A stretch of DNA of 64,000 nt from Alphaproteobacteria bacterium (GTDB lineage Bacteria; Pseudomonadota; Alphaproteobacteria; CALKHQ01). The notes beneath the pieces are model-generated. The model searched no databases. It had not been told where the DNA came from and saw nothing but the letters and a program-made list of their open reading frames with translations. The position numbers and the translations under genes are program-made. Of this stretch, positions 41,228 to 48,651 are shown in pieces. Location: assembly GCA_041396705.1 (NCBI GenBank), contig JAWKYB010000002.1:372001-436000 (forward strand), in the 5' to 3' direction. The number at the start of each line of letters is the position of its first letter. Within the stretch, counting starts at the first letter, position 1.

Positions 41228-43132
41228 TCAGTGCGGCAGGGAAGCGATGCTGACCTGGGCGTTCAGGTTGCGGTAGTGCGGCCAGTCGCCGCCGACGATG
41301 TCGTCGAGTTCCGGCGTCGGCTGTCCGAAGCGCAGGCGATAGGCCCACAGATTGGCCATCACCCGTTCCACATACTCCCGGGTTTCGCCGGCACGGATGG
41401 TTTCGATGAACAGCAGCGGGTCGTTGCCGAAATTACCGCTCTCCAGCCAGCGCTGCAAGTTGCCGGGCCCGCCGTTATAGGCGGCGAGGATGCGGAACAT
41501 GTCGTCGCCGATCCAGCTGTAGCTGCGCAGTTCCTGGATGAACTGCTGGCCCAGCGCCATGTTGTAGGCGGGGTCGGCGAGCTCGGCGGTATCGCCGCTG
41601 CCGATGCCCAGCCGCTGGGCCATCGAGCGGGCGGTGCGCGGCATCAGCTGCATCAGGCCGCGAGCGCCGGCCGAACTGACCGCGACCGAGTTGAACGCCG
41701 ATTCCTGACGCATGATCGCCAGCACGACGGCGTGGTCGAGCTGCAGCCCGTTGGCCGGCAGCCAGCGCGGCACCGGGTAGCGCGCGGCCCAGACCTGCTC
41801 GCCGCCGCGCTCGGCATAGGCGACGGCCAGCCGCATCGCCAGCGACGGCATGTCGGAATCGGCGGCAAAGGCCAGCAGCGCACGCATCTGCTGGCCGTTG
41901 AGCCCGGTGGCCAGGCTGCGGAACTCGGCCTCGGCCAGGCCCGGCTGGCCGATCTGCAGCAGCGCGAGGCCGCGGCGGGCCGCCGGCTGGGCGAGCACCG
42001 TGCCGAGCACGTCGTCGGAGCCCTGCGCCTCGGTCCAGCTGCGCGGGTCGTGCAGCCCGAGGGCATGCTGCGCCAGCATGCCGTAGAAGGTGTCGGGTTC
42101 CTGGGCTGCCTGGCGCAACAGCGCGCTGACGCCGTTCGGCGCATGGGCGCGGATGGCGGCGCGTGCGGCCCAGTAGGCGCCGGCGGTGCGGGTCCAGCGC
42201 GAGGCATAGGGCGAGGCCGCCAGCGCGGCGAAGCGCTCGCGCGCCAGCGCGTAGTCGCCGGTGCGCCAGGCCGCGAGCCCGCCGGCCCACAGCGCGCTCG
42301 GCGCGGCGTTCCCGGCCTGGGCGACGGCCAGCGCCGCCTGCTCCAGCGCCTCGGCATCGGCCGAGTTGAGGAAGGCGTTGAAGGCGATCAGACCGCGCGC
42401 CTCGCCGGCCTCGGCCGACGACAGCAGGCCATTGCCGCCGGCAAGCGTCGCCAGCGCCCCGGCGCGGTCCTCGTCGCGCAGGCTGCGGCGGATCGAGCTC
42501 AGCAACGAACGGGCGGCCCGCTCGCCATCCGAATCGCGCACCACGTCGACCGGCGCGGAAGCCCGCCCGGCGGCGCCGTTGCCGTAGGCCGACAGGGCAT
42601 CGGTGACCGACGGCGGCGTCGGCGGCGGATCGCCGGCGCCCTGGCGGCGCACGGCGAGGTCGTAGATCTCCTCGGCGCCGGGATGGTCGTGATACAGCCG
42701 CAGCCACTCGGCCAGCTCGCCGTAGGACGAGCGATAGGCGGTGGGGTGCATGTAGCGCTGATGCAGCACGTGGCCGATCAGCAGGGTGTCGCCGAGCTGG
42801 CGGATCAGGCCGTCGGCGATGGCGAGGTCGCCCGCCTCCTGGGCGGCGAAGATCTGGCGATAGAGCTGTTCGTCGGAAAGGCCGAGCGGGCGCTCCGCGC
42901 TGCGCTCGGGCCCGCCGAGGCCGGGCAGGGTCTCGGTCGGATCGGTCCGCGCGATCAGCGGCAGGGCGCCGTAGCCGGGCACGGCGGCGAGCTGGACCGA
43001 GTCCATACCGGCGCCGATTCCCGCGCCGGTGACGTCGGCGAAGATCTCGATGTCGCCGTCCTGCGCGTGGGCTGCCGTGACCGCGGCCACCAGGCCGAGC
43101 GAAGCCAGTGCGCGTGCCGTTCGCCTCATCAT
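41228..43132 (-). CDS. Soluble lytic murein transglycosylase (Slt family)
   Basis: A 634-residue periplasmic enzyme with a signal peptide ending AAHAQD. A long alpha-superhelical U/L domain spans roughly residues 90-440. The C-terminal SLT domain has the catalytic Glu in VLAIMRQESAFNSVAVSSAGARGLMQLMP near residue 480 and the closing AAYNGGPGNLQRW. It cleaves peptidoglycan to 1,6-anhydro-muropeptides. ATG 43132 or the adjacent ATG 43129 follow an AGGGG site. A good promoter lies just upstream. Confidence 0.93.
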   Translation of the reverse strand: MMRRTARALASLGLVAAVTAAHAQDGDIEIFADVTGAGIGAGMDSVQLAAVPGYGALPLIARTDPTETLPGLGGPERSAERPLGLSDEQLYRQIFAAQEAGDLAIADGLIRQLGDTLLIGHVLHQRYMHPTAYRSSYGELAEWLRLYHDHPGAEEIYDLAVRRQGAGDPPPTPPSVTDALSAYGNGAAGRASAPVDVVRDSDGERAARSLLSSIRRSLRDEDRAGALATLAGGNGLLSSAEAGEARGLIAFNAFLNSADAEALEQAALAVAQAGNAAPSALWAGGLAAWRTGDYALARERFAALAASPYASRWTRTAGAYWAARAAIRAHAPNGVSALLRQAAQEPDTFYGMLAQHALGLHDPRSWTEAQGSDDVLGTVLAQPAARRGLALLQIGQPGLAEAEFRSLATGLNGQQMRALLAFAADSDMPSLAMRLAVAYAERGGEQVWAARYPVPRWLPANGLQLDHAVVLAIMRQESAFNSVAVSSAGARGLMQLMPRTARSMAQRLGIGSGDTAELADPAYNMALGQQFIQELRSYSWIGDDMFRILAAYNGGPGNLQRWLESGNFGNDPLLFIETIRAGETREYVERVMANLWAYRLRFGQPTPELDDIVGGDWPHYRNLNAQVSIASLPH

Positions 43133-43165
43133 CCCTACCCCTGAACTTCGATCTGCCCGAACGCC

Positions 43166-43194
43166 GCTATATTGCATTACGGCTGCAACGGCAA
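43166..43194 (-). promoter_or_regulatory. Predicted promoter of the lytic transglycosylase gene
   Basis: Minus-strand reading: TTGCCG (43194-43189), 17-bp spacer, TATAGC (43171-43166), 34 bases before the ATG. It sits between the uracil-DNA glycosylase stop and the transglycosylase start. Confidence 0.6.
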
Positions 43195-43205
43195 TCGGAG
43201 GCCGC

Positions 43206-44072
43206 TCAGCCGCCCTCCGCCAGCTTGTCCTTGATCGCCAGCAGGTCGCGCCATGCCAGCCGCTTCTGGTTGGTCGTGCGCAGCAGATAGGCCGGGTGGA
43301 AGATCGCGATGGCGTCGATCGGCCGGTCCAGGCCCGGCGACTGGTAGCGCCGCCAGCTGCCGCGCAGCTTCATGATGCCGTCGCTGACGTCCAGCAGCGT
43401 CTTCGCGGCGGTGCCGCCGGCCAGGACCAGCAGGCGCGGCCGCACCAGCTCGATATGGCGGCGGCAGAACGGCAGGCAGGCGCCGATCTCCGCCGCCGTC
43501 GGCTGGCGGTTGCCCGGCGGCCGCCACGGCAGGATGTTGGTGATGTAGAGCGACGAACGGTCCAGCCTGATGCAGGCGAACATGCGATCCATCAGCTGGC
43601 CGCTGGGCCCGACGAAGGGCAGGCCCTGGCGGTCCTCGTCGGCCCCCGGCGCTTCGCCGACGATCATTACCGCCGCCTGCGGATTGCCGTCGGCGAACAC
43701 GGTGTGCATGGCGGTCGCCTTCAGCGGACAGCCGTCATAGGCCTCGACCGCGGCGCGCAGCGCGTCCAGCGTCTGGGCCGCGGCGGCGCTGCGCCTGGCC
43801 TCGTCGCTGGCCTCGATCAGCCCCGGCTGGCGCGCCGGAGGCTGCGACCGCGACACCGGCGACACCGTCGCCGGCCGCGGCGCGGTTGCTGCCGCTTCGC
43901 CCGCCGAACCGGTTGCCGGCCCGGCCGCCGGTGCCGCCGGCCGCATGCGCTGCGGCGGCTCGAAGTCGCGCACCGGAGTCGCGCCCACCGCCTCGTCGAC
44001 GCCGATCGCGCGGTACCAGTCCAGCAGCTGTCGGACCCCGGCCTCCGCCGGGCTGCGCTCCGGCACGCCCAT
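43206..44072 (-). CDS. Uracil-DNA glycosylase, family 4/5 type
   Basis: A 288-residue protein with an alphaproteobacterial-type long Pro/Ala-rich N-terminal extension (to about residue 100). The glycosylase core follows: CPLKATAMHTVFADGNPQAAVMIVGEAPGADEDRQGLPFVGPSGQLMDRM, with motif GEAPGxxE for uracil activation, then NILPWRPPGNRQPTAAEIGACLPFCRRH and the catalytic-loop IFHPAYLLRTTNQKR. Iron-sulfur cysteines appear at CPLK, ACL and FCR, with one canonical CxxC cysteine replaced. It removes uracil from DNA for base excision repair. Confidence 0.87.
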   Translation of the reverse strand: MGVPERSPAEAGVRQLLDWYRAIGVDEAVGATPVRDFEPPQRMRPAAPAAGPATGSAGEAAATAPRPATVSPVSRSQPPARQPGLIEASDEARRSAAAAQTLDALRAAVEAYDGCPLKATAMHTVFADGNPQAAVMIVGEAPGADEDRQGLPFVGPSGQLMDRMFACIRLDRSSLYITNILPWRPPGNRQPTAAEIGACLPFCRRHIELVRPRLLVLAGGTAAKTLLDVSDGIMKLRGSWRRYQSPGLDRPIDAIAIFHPAYLLRTTNQKRLAWRDLLAIKDKLAEGG

Positions 44073-44213
44073 CTCCCTCGCCGGTGGCGATGTTTTTTTC
44101 GCCGGTCGCCCGCGGTATGGTGACCGGTCTGTCGCGCCGGCGATCCTAGCTCCAACGCCGTCGGCGGCCAACACGCCACACGGGCCGCCGCGCCCGGCAC
44201 GGGAGGAGACTGG

Positions 44214-45869
44214 ATGGCGCGCGAGGCGATGCACTTCGACGTGGTGATCGTCGGCGCCGGGCCGGCCGGTCTGACGGCCGCGATTCGCCTGCGCCAGCGC
44301 GCGGCGGAGACCGGGCGCGCGCTCAGCGTCTGCGTGATCGAGAAGGGCTCCGAGGTCGGCGCCCACATCCTGTCGGGCGCCGTGCTGGAACCGCGCGCGC
44401 TGAACGAGCTGCTGCCCGACTGGGCGGAGCGCGGGGCGCCGCTGGAGAATCCGGTGACCGACGAGCGCTTCCTCTATCTGTCGCCGCGCCGGGCCCTGCG
44501 CCTGCCGACTCCGCCGCAGATGCGCAATCACGGCAACCACATCGTCAGCCTGGGCCGGCTGTGCCAGTGGCTGGCCGGCGAGGCGGAAGCGCTGGGTGTC
44601 GAGATCTTTCCGGGCTTTGCCGCGGCCGAGGTGCTGTTCGACGAGGCCGGCGCGGTCTGCGGGGTCGCGACCGGCGACATGGGCGTCGGCCGCGATGGCA
44701 CGCCGGGGCCGAACCACCAGCCGGGCGTGGAGCTGCGCGCCCGCCAGACCCTGTTCGCCGAGGGCTGCCGCGGTTCTCTGAGCGAGACGCTGATGGCCCG
44801 GTTCGACCTGCGCGCCGCCGTCGACCCGCAGACCTATGCCATCGGCATCAAGGAATTGTGGGAGGTCGACACCCCCGACCATCGTCCCGGCCAGGTGACC
44901 CATTCGATCGGCTGGCCGCTGTCGCACGACGTCTATGGCGGCTCGTTCGTCTATCACCTGAAGGACAACGTCGTCGCGGCAGGCTTCGTGGTCGGGCTCG
45001 ACTACGCCAACCCGCATCTGAACCCGTTCGAGGAGTTCCAGCGCTTCAAGACGCACCCGCGCTTCCGGCCGCTGTTTGCCGGCGGCCGGCGCATCGCCTA
45101 TGGCGCCCGGGCGCTGAACGAGGGCGGCTACCAGTCGGTCCCGCGGCTGACCTTCCCCGGCGGCTGCCTGATCGGCTGTGCCGCGGGCTTCATGAACGTG
45201 CCGAAGATCAAGGGCACTCACACCGCGATGAAGTCGGCGATGCTGGCGGCGGAGGCAGTGGCGGCGGCGCTGGACCCGGCCGGCGACGGCCAGGAGGCGA
45301 GCGGCCCGGCGGTCGAGGCCGGCTCCTATCGCGAGCGGCTTGAGGCGAGCTGGGTGTGGCCGGAACTGAGAGCCGTCCGCAACATCCGGCCGGCGTTCCG
45401 CTACGGCCTGTTGCCGGGACTGGCCTATTCGGCCCTCGATACCTATGTCCTGCGCGGGCGTGCGCCGTGGACCCTGCACCACCACCCCGACCACGCGCAG
45501 CTGCGGCAGGCGGCGGCGAGCTGGCCGATCGACTATCCGAAGCCCGACGGAAAGGTCAGCTTCGACCGGCTGTCCTCGGTGTTCCTGTCGAACACCAATC
45601 ACGAGGAGGACCAGCCCTGTCACCTGACCCTGAAGGAACCGTCGGTGCCGGTGGCCTTCAACCTGCCGCTCTACGACGCACCGGAGCAACGCTACTGCCC
45701 GGCCGGGGTCTACGAGATCGTGCACGACGGGCCCGACGGCGCGCCGCGGCTGCAGATCAACGCGCAGAACTGCGTGCACTGCAAGACCTGCGACATCAAG
45801 GACCCGACCCAGAACATCCGCTGGGTGACGCCGGAAGGCGGCGGCGGACCGAACTATGCCGGCATGTGA
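44214..45869 (+). CDS. Electron-transfer flavoprotein:ubiquinone oxidoreductase
   Basis: A 551-residue ETF-QO that passes electrons from acyl-CoA and other dehydrogenases to the quinone pool at the inner membrane. FAD site: VVIVGAGPAGLTAAIRLRQ at residues 10-28. Quinone-binding and membrane-surface region: GSFVYHLKDNVVAAGFVVGLDY. Late FAD motif: GCLIGCAAGFMNVPKIKGTHTAMKSAM. The C-terminal [4Fe-4S] domain has RYCPAGVYE and NCVHCKTCDIKDP, and ends NYAGM as usual. ATG 44214 has GGGAGGAG upstream. ETF subunits are not in the window. Confidence 0.97.
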   Translation: MAREAMHFDVVIVGAGPAGLTAAIRLRQRAAETGRALSVCVIEKGSEVGAHILSGAVLEPRALNELLPDWAERGAPLENPVTDERFLYLSPRRALRLPTPPQMRNHGNHIVSLGRLCQWLAGEAEALGVEIFPGFAAAEVLFDEAGAVCGVATGDMGVGRDGTPGPNHQPGVELRARQTLFAEGCRGSLSETLMARFDLRAAVDPQTYAIGIKELWEVDTPDHRPGQVTHSIGWPLSHDVYGGSFVYHLKDNVVAAGFVVGLDYANPHLNPFEEFQRFKTHPRFRPLFAGGRRIAYGARALNEGGYQSVPRLTFPGGCLIGCAAGFMNVPKIKGTHTAMKSAMLAAEAVAAALDPAGDGQEASGPAVEAGSYRERLEASWVWPELRAVRNIRPAFRYGLLPGLAYSALDTYVLRGRAPWTLHHHPDHAQLRQAAASWPIDYPKPDGKVSFDRLSSVFLSNTNHEEDQPCHLTLKEPSVPVAFNLPLYDAPEQRYCPAGVYEIVHDGPDGAPRLQINAQNCVHCKTCDIKDPTQNIRWVTPEGGGGPNYAGM

Positions 45870-45913
45870 GAGCGGCCCGGTTGCAGGGGGCGCGGCGAGC
45901 GGAGCCGGTCGGA

Positions 45914-45942
45914 TTGACGGCCGTGGTGCGCGGTTCTACCGT
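45914..45942 (+). promoter_or_regulatory. Predicted promoter of the TPR-ispE operon
   Basis: TTGACG (45914-45919), 17-bp spacer, TACCGT (45937-45942), 67 bases before ATG 46009. Confidence 0.6.
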
Positions 45943-46008
45943 GCGCGGCCCTTTGCGCCGGGGTTGTCGGAACGCCGGCCGCCCCCGCGGCAGCGAGAGG
46001 ATCGAGCG

Positions 46009-47742
46009 ATGATATTGCGCTATGGCCCGTTGCGTCGGCTGGTCATGCACACGGCACTGGCGGCCCTGCTCGGCACCGGCCTGACCGCGCTGCCGACCGT
46101 GTCCGGTACGGCCGAGGCGGCGGCGGTGCCGACCCACGGCGTCTGGGGCAGCTACCTGGCCGGACGGCATGCGCAGCGCGTGCGCGACTACCCGGCCGCG
46201 ATCGAGTTTCTGGGCCGCTCGCTGCGCGACGATCCGGGCAACCTCGACGTGCTGCGCCAGCTGTTCCTGCTGACCGTCGCCGAGGGCCAGATCGACTATG
46301 CGCTCACGCTGGCGCCGCAGGTGCTGGAGGCCGCGCAGACCGAGCCGCTGCCGGCGATGGTGCTGCTGCTCGACCGCTTTCACGCTGGCGCCTACCAGGA
46401 AACGCTCGACCGGCTGGCGGCCGAGGAGGCGTACGGGCTGAACCAGATCGTCATGCCGTTCGTCCAGGCCTGGGCCCAGGCCGCGGTCGGCAGGCGCGAA
46501 GAGGCGCTCGCCCTGATGGCGGCAGACGCGGCGCCGGAGGGTCTTGGCAGCCTCTATGCGGTCAATCGCGGCCTGCTGCTGGAGTATCTCGGCGATGCCG
46601 CGGCGGCCGAGGCGGAATACAAGGCGACCCTCGCCAGCGCCGGCGGCAGCGACCAGCAGCCCTTCGCGGTGACGGACGCGCTGGCCGCGCTGTACGAGCG
46701 CCAGGGCCGGGCGGACGAGGCGCGCGCGCTCTACGAGGCCTATGCCGAGGCCACCGAGTCGCGACGCATGATCGAAGCGGCGGTCGCGCGGCTCGACGGC
46801 GACGGCACGCCGACGCCGAACCGGGCCACGCCCGACGCCGCGATCAGCGACCTGTTCTTCAGCGTGGCAAGCTCGCTGAGCCAGGAAGGCAACGAGATCT
46901 TTTCCTACGTGTTCAGCCGGCTGGCGGTCTTTCTCGACCCCGGCAACGGGCTGGCGCTTGCGCTGCTGGCGCAGAACCTGGCCGCGCAGGAGCGCGAGGA
47001 AGACGCCATCGCGGTCTATGCGCAGGTGCCGCTGTCCTCGCCGATGGGCTTCTCGGCGCGGCTGTCGATGGCCGACGCGATGAACGGCCTGGACCAGGTC
47101 GACGAGGCGATCGCCGCGCTCGAGGAACTGGCCGCCACCTATCCCGACGATTATGTGCCGCTGGCCTCGGTCGGCGACTACCTGCGCGGGCAGGAGCGCT
47201 ACGAGGAAGCGCTCGACGCCTATGAGCGCGCCTTCGCCCGCGTGCCGGAGATCAAGCACGAGCACTGGTCGCTGCTGTACTACCGCGGCATCGCGCTGGA
47301 GCGCACCGGCAACTGGGAGCGGGCGGAGAAGGACTTCCTCGCCGCGCTGGATTTCGAACCGAACCAGCCGTTCGTGCTGAACTATCTGGGCTACAGCTGG
47401 GTGGAGCAGGGCATCCACCTGGAGGAAGCCAAGCAGATGATCGAAACGGCGGTCGAGGAACGGCCGCGCGACGGCTTCATCGTCGATAGCCTGGGCTGGG
47501 TGCTGTACAAGCTCGGCGACTACGAGGGCGCCGTGCCGCACCTGGAGCGCGCGGTCGAGCTCGAGCCCGGCGACGCGGTGATCAACGACCATCTCGGCGA
47601 CGCGTTCTGGCGGGTCGGTCGGCGCACCGAGGCGCGCTACCAGTGGAACCGCGCGATGGAACTGGACCCGGACGAGGAGTTGGCGGCGACGCTTGAGGCC
47701 AAGCTGACCGACGGCCTGCCGGACGGGCCGACGGTCGATTGA
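46009..47742 (+). CDS. Exported tetratricopeptide-repeat protein
   Basis: A 577-residue protein with an N-terminal signal (HTALAALLGTGLTALPTVSGTAEA) and TPR units along almost its full length. These are clearest at the C-terminus: EEALDAYERAFARVPE, ERAEKDFLAALDFEPNQPFVLNYLGYSWVEQG, EAKQMIETAVEERPRDGFIVDSLGWVLYKLGDYEGAVPHLERAVELEPGDAVINDHLGDAFWRVGRRTEARYQWNRAMELDP. This C-terminal set is typical of alphaproteobacterial TPR proteins placed before ispE. It is probably a periplasmic scaffold. ATG 46009 has a GAGAGG site. It overlaps ispE (TTGA). Confidence 0.9.
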   Translation: MILRYGPLRRLVMHTALAALLGTGLTALPTVSGTAEAAAVPTHGVWGSYLAGRHAQRVRDYPAAIEFLGRSLRDDPGNLDVLRQLFLLTVAEGQIDYALTLAPQVLEAAQTEPLPAMVLLLDRFHAGAYQETLDRLAAEEAYGLNQIVMPFVQAWAQAAVGRREEALALMAADAAPEGLGSLYAVNRGLLLEYLGDAAAAEAEYKATLASAGGSDQQPFAVTDALAALYERQGRADEARALYEAYAEATESRRMIEAAVARLDGDGTPTPNRATPDAAISDLFFSVASSLSQEGNEIFSYVFSRLAVFLDPGNGLALALLAQNLAAQEREEDAIAVYAQVPLSSPMGFSARLSMADAMNGLDQVDEAIAALEELAATYPDDYVPLASVGDYLRGQERYEEALDAYERAFARVPEIKHEHWSLLYYRGIALERTGNWERAEKDFLAALDFEPNQPFVLNYLGYSWVEQGIHLEEAKQMIETAVEERPRDGFIVDSLGWVLYKLGDYEGAVPHLERAVELEPGDAVINDHLGDAFWRVGRRTEARYQWNRAMELDPDEELAATLEAKLTDGLPDGPTVD

Positions 47743-48647
47743 CCGCCGCGACCCGGCCGGAGGTCGCGCCGGCCAAGGTCAACCTGTTCCTGCACGTGCT
47801 CGGCCGCCGGGCCGACGGCTATCATGAGATCGAAAGCCTGATTGCCTTCGCCGCGTGCGGCGACCGGGTCACCGCCGCACCCGCCGCCGGGCCCGCGCTG
47901 GCGCTGCACGGCCCGTTCGCGGCGGCGCTGCGCGCGAGCGGCCCGGAGGCGGACAATCTGGCGCTGCGTGCCGAGCGGGCATTCGTGCAGGCGCTCGGCG
48001 GTCCGCGCCTCGCCATCGGCCTGGACAAGCGGCTGCCTCTCGCCGCCGGCCTTGGCGGCGGCTCGGCCGATGCGGCGGCGGTGCTGCGCCTCGCCGCGCG
48101 CCGGGCCGGCATCGGCGACGACGACGGCCGGCTTGCGGCTGTGGCGGCCGGACTGGGCGCCGACGTTCCCGCCTGCCTGTTGAACCGGCCGTGCCTCGCC
48201 CGCGGCCTCGGCGAGCGGCTGCAGCCGCGGGAGCGCGTTCCGGAGGTGGCGGCCGTGCTGGTCAATCCCGGCGTCGCCCTGCCGACCGCCGCGGTCTTTG
48301 CGGCCTGGTCACCGCAGGCCGCCCCGGCGCCGTGCGCACCGGAGCGGATCGCCGGCGCCGGCGATGCGGCGGCGCTGGCCGACGCCCTTGGCGAGACACA
48401 CAATATGCTGCAGCCCTCCGCCTGCCGGCTCGCGCCCGCCGTGACCGACGCGATCGGCGCCCTGCAGTCGATGCCGGGCTGCGTGCTTGCACGGATGTCG
48501 GGCAGCGGCGCGACCTGCTTTGGCGTGTTCGGCAACGACCGTCAGGCCGGCGACGCCGCCGCGGCGATCGCGCGGCGCCAGCCGGGCTGGTGGGTCCGGG
48601 CGACGCGCCTGCTCGGCTGGCCGGCTGCTGTGCCGGAGCCGGCCTGA
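47739..48647 (+). CDS. ispE: 4-diphosphocytidyl-2-C-methyl-D-erythritol kinase IspE
   Basis: A 302-residue GHMP kinase of the MEP isoprenoid pathway. It opens APAKVNLFLHVLGRRADGYHEIESL, has the ATP loop PLAAGLGGGSADAAAVL near residue 100, the GADVPACL motif, and the C-terminal MSGSGATCFGVF. The likely start is TTG 47739, which overlaps the stop of the TPR gene by four bases; no ATG or GTG gives the correct N-terminus. Confidence 0.95.
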   Translation: MTAATRPEVAPAKVNLFLHVLGRRADGYHEIESLIAFAACGDRVTAAPAAGPALALHGPFAAALRASGPEADNLALRAERAFVQALGGPRLAIGLDKRLPLAAGLGGGSADAAAVLRLAARRAGIGDDDGRLAAVAAGLGADVPACLLNRPCLARGLGERLQPRERVPEVAAVLVNPGVALPTAAVFAAWSPQAAPAPCAPERIAGAGDAAALADALGETHNMLQPSACRLAPAVTDAIGALQSMPGCVLARMSGSGATCFGVFGNDRQAGDAAAAIARRQPGWWVRATRLLGWPAAVPEPA

Positions 48648-48651
48648 GACC

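Noticed and set aside
41208..41228. Functional link between moaB and the lytic transglycosylase
   Set aside because: They are adjacent on one strand but share no pathway; the linkage is probably incidental.
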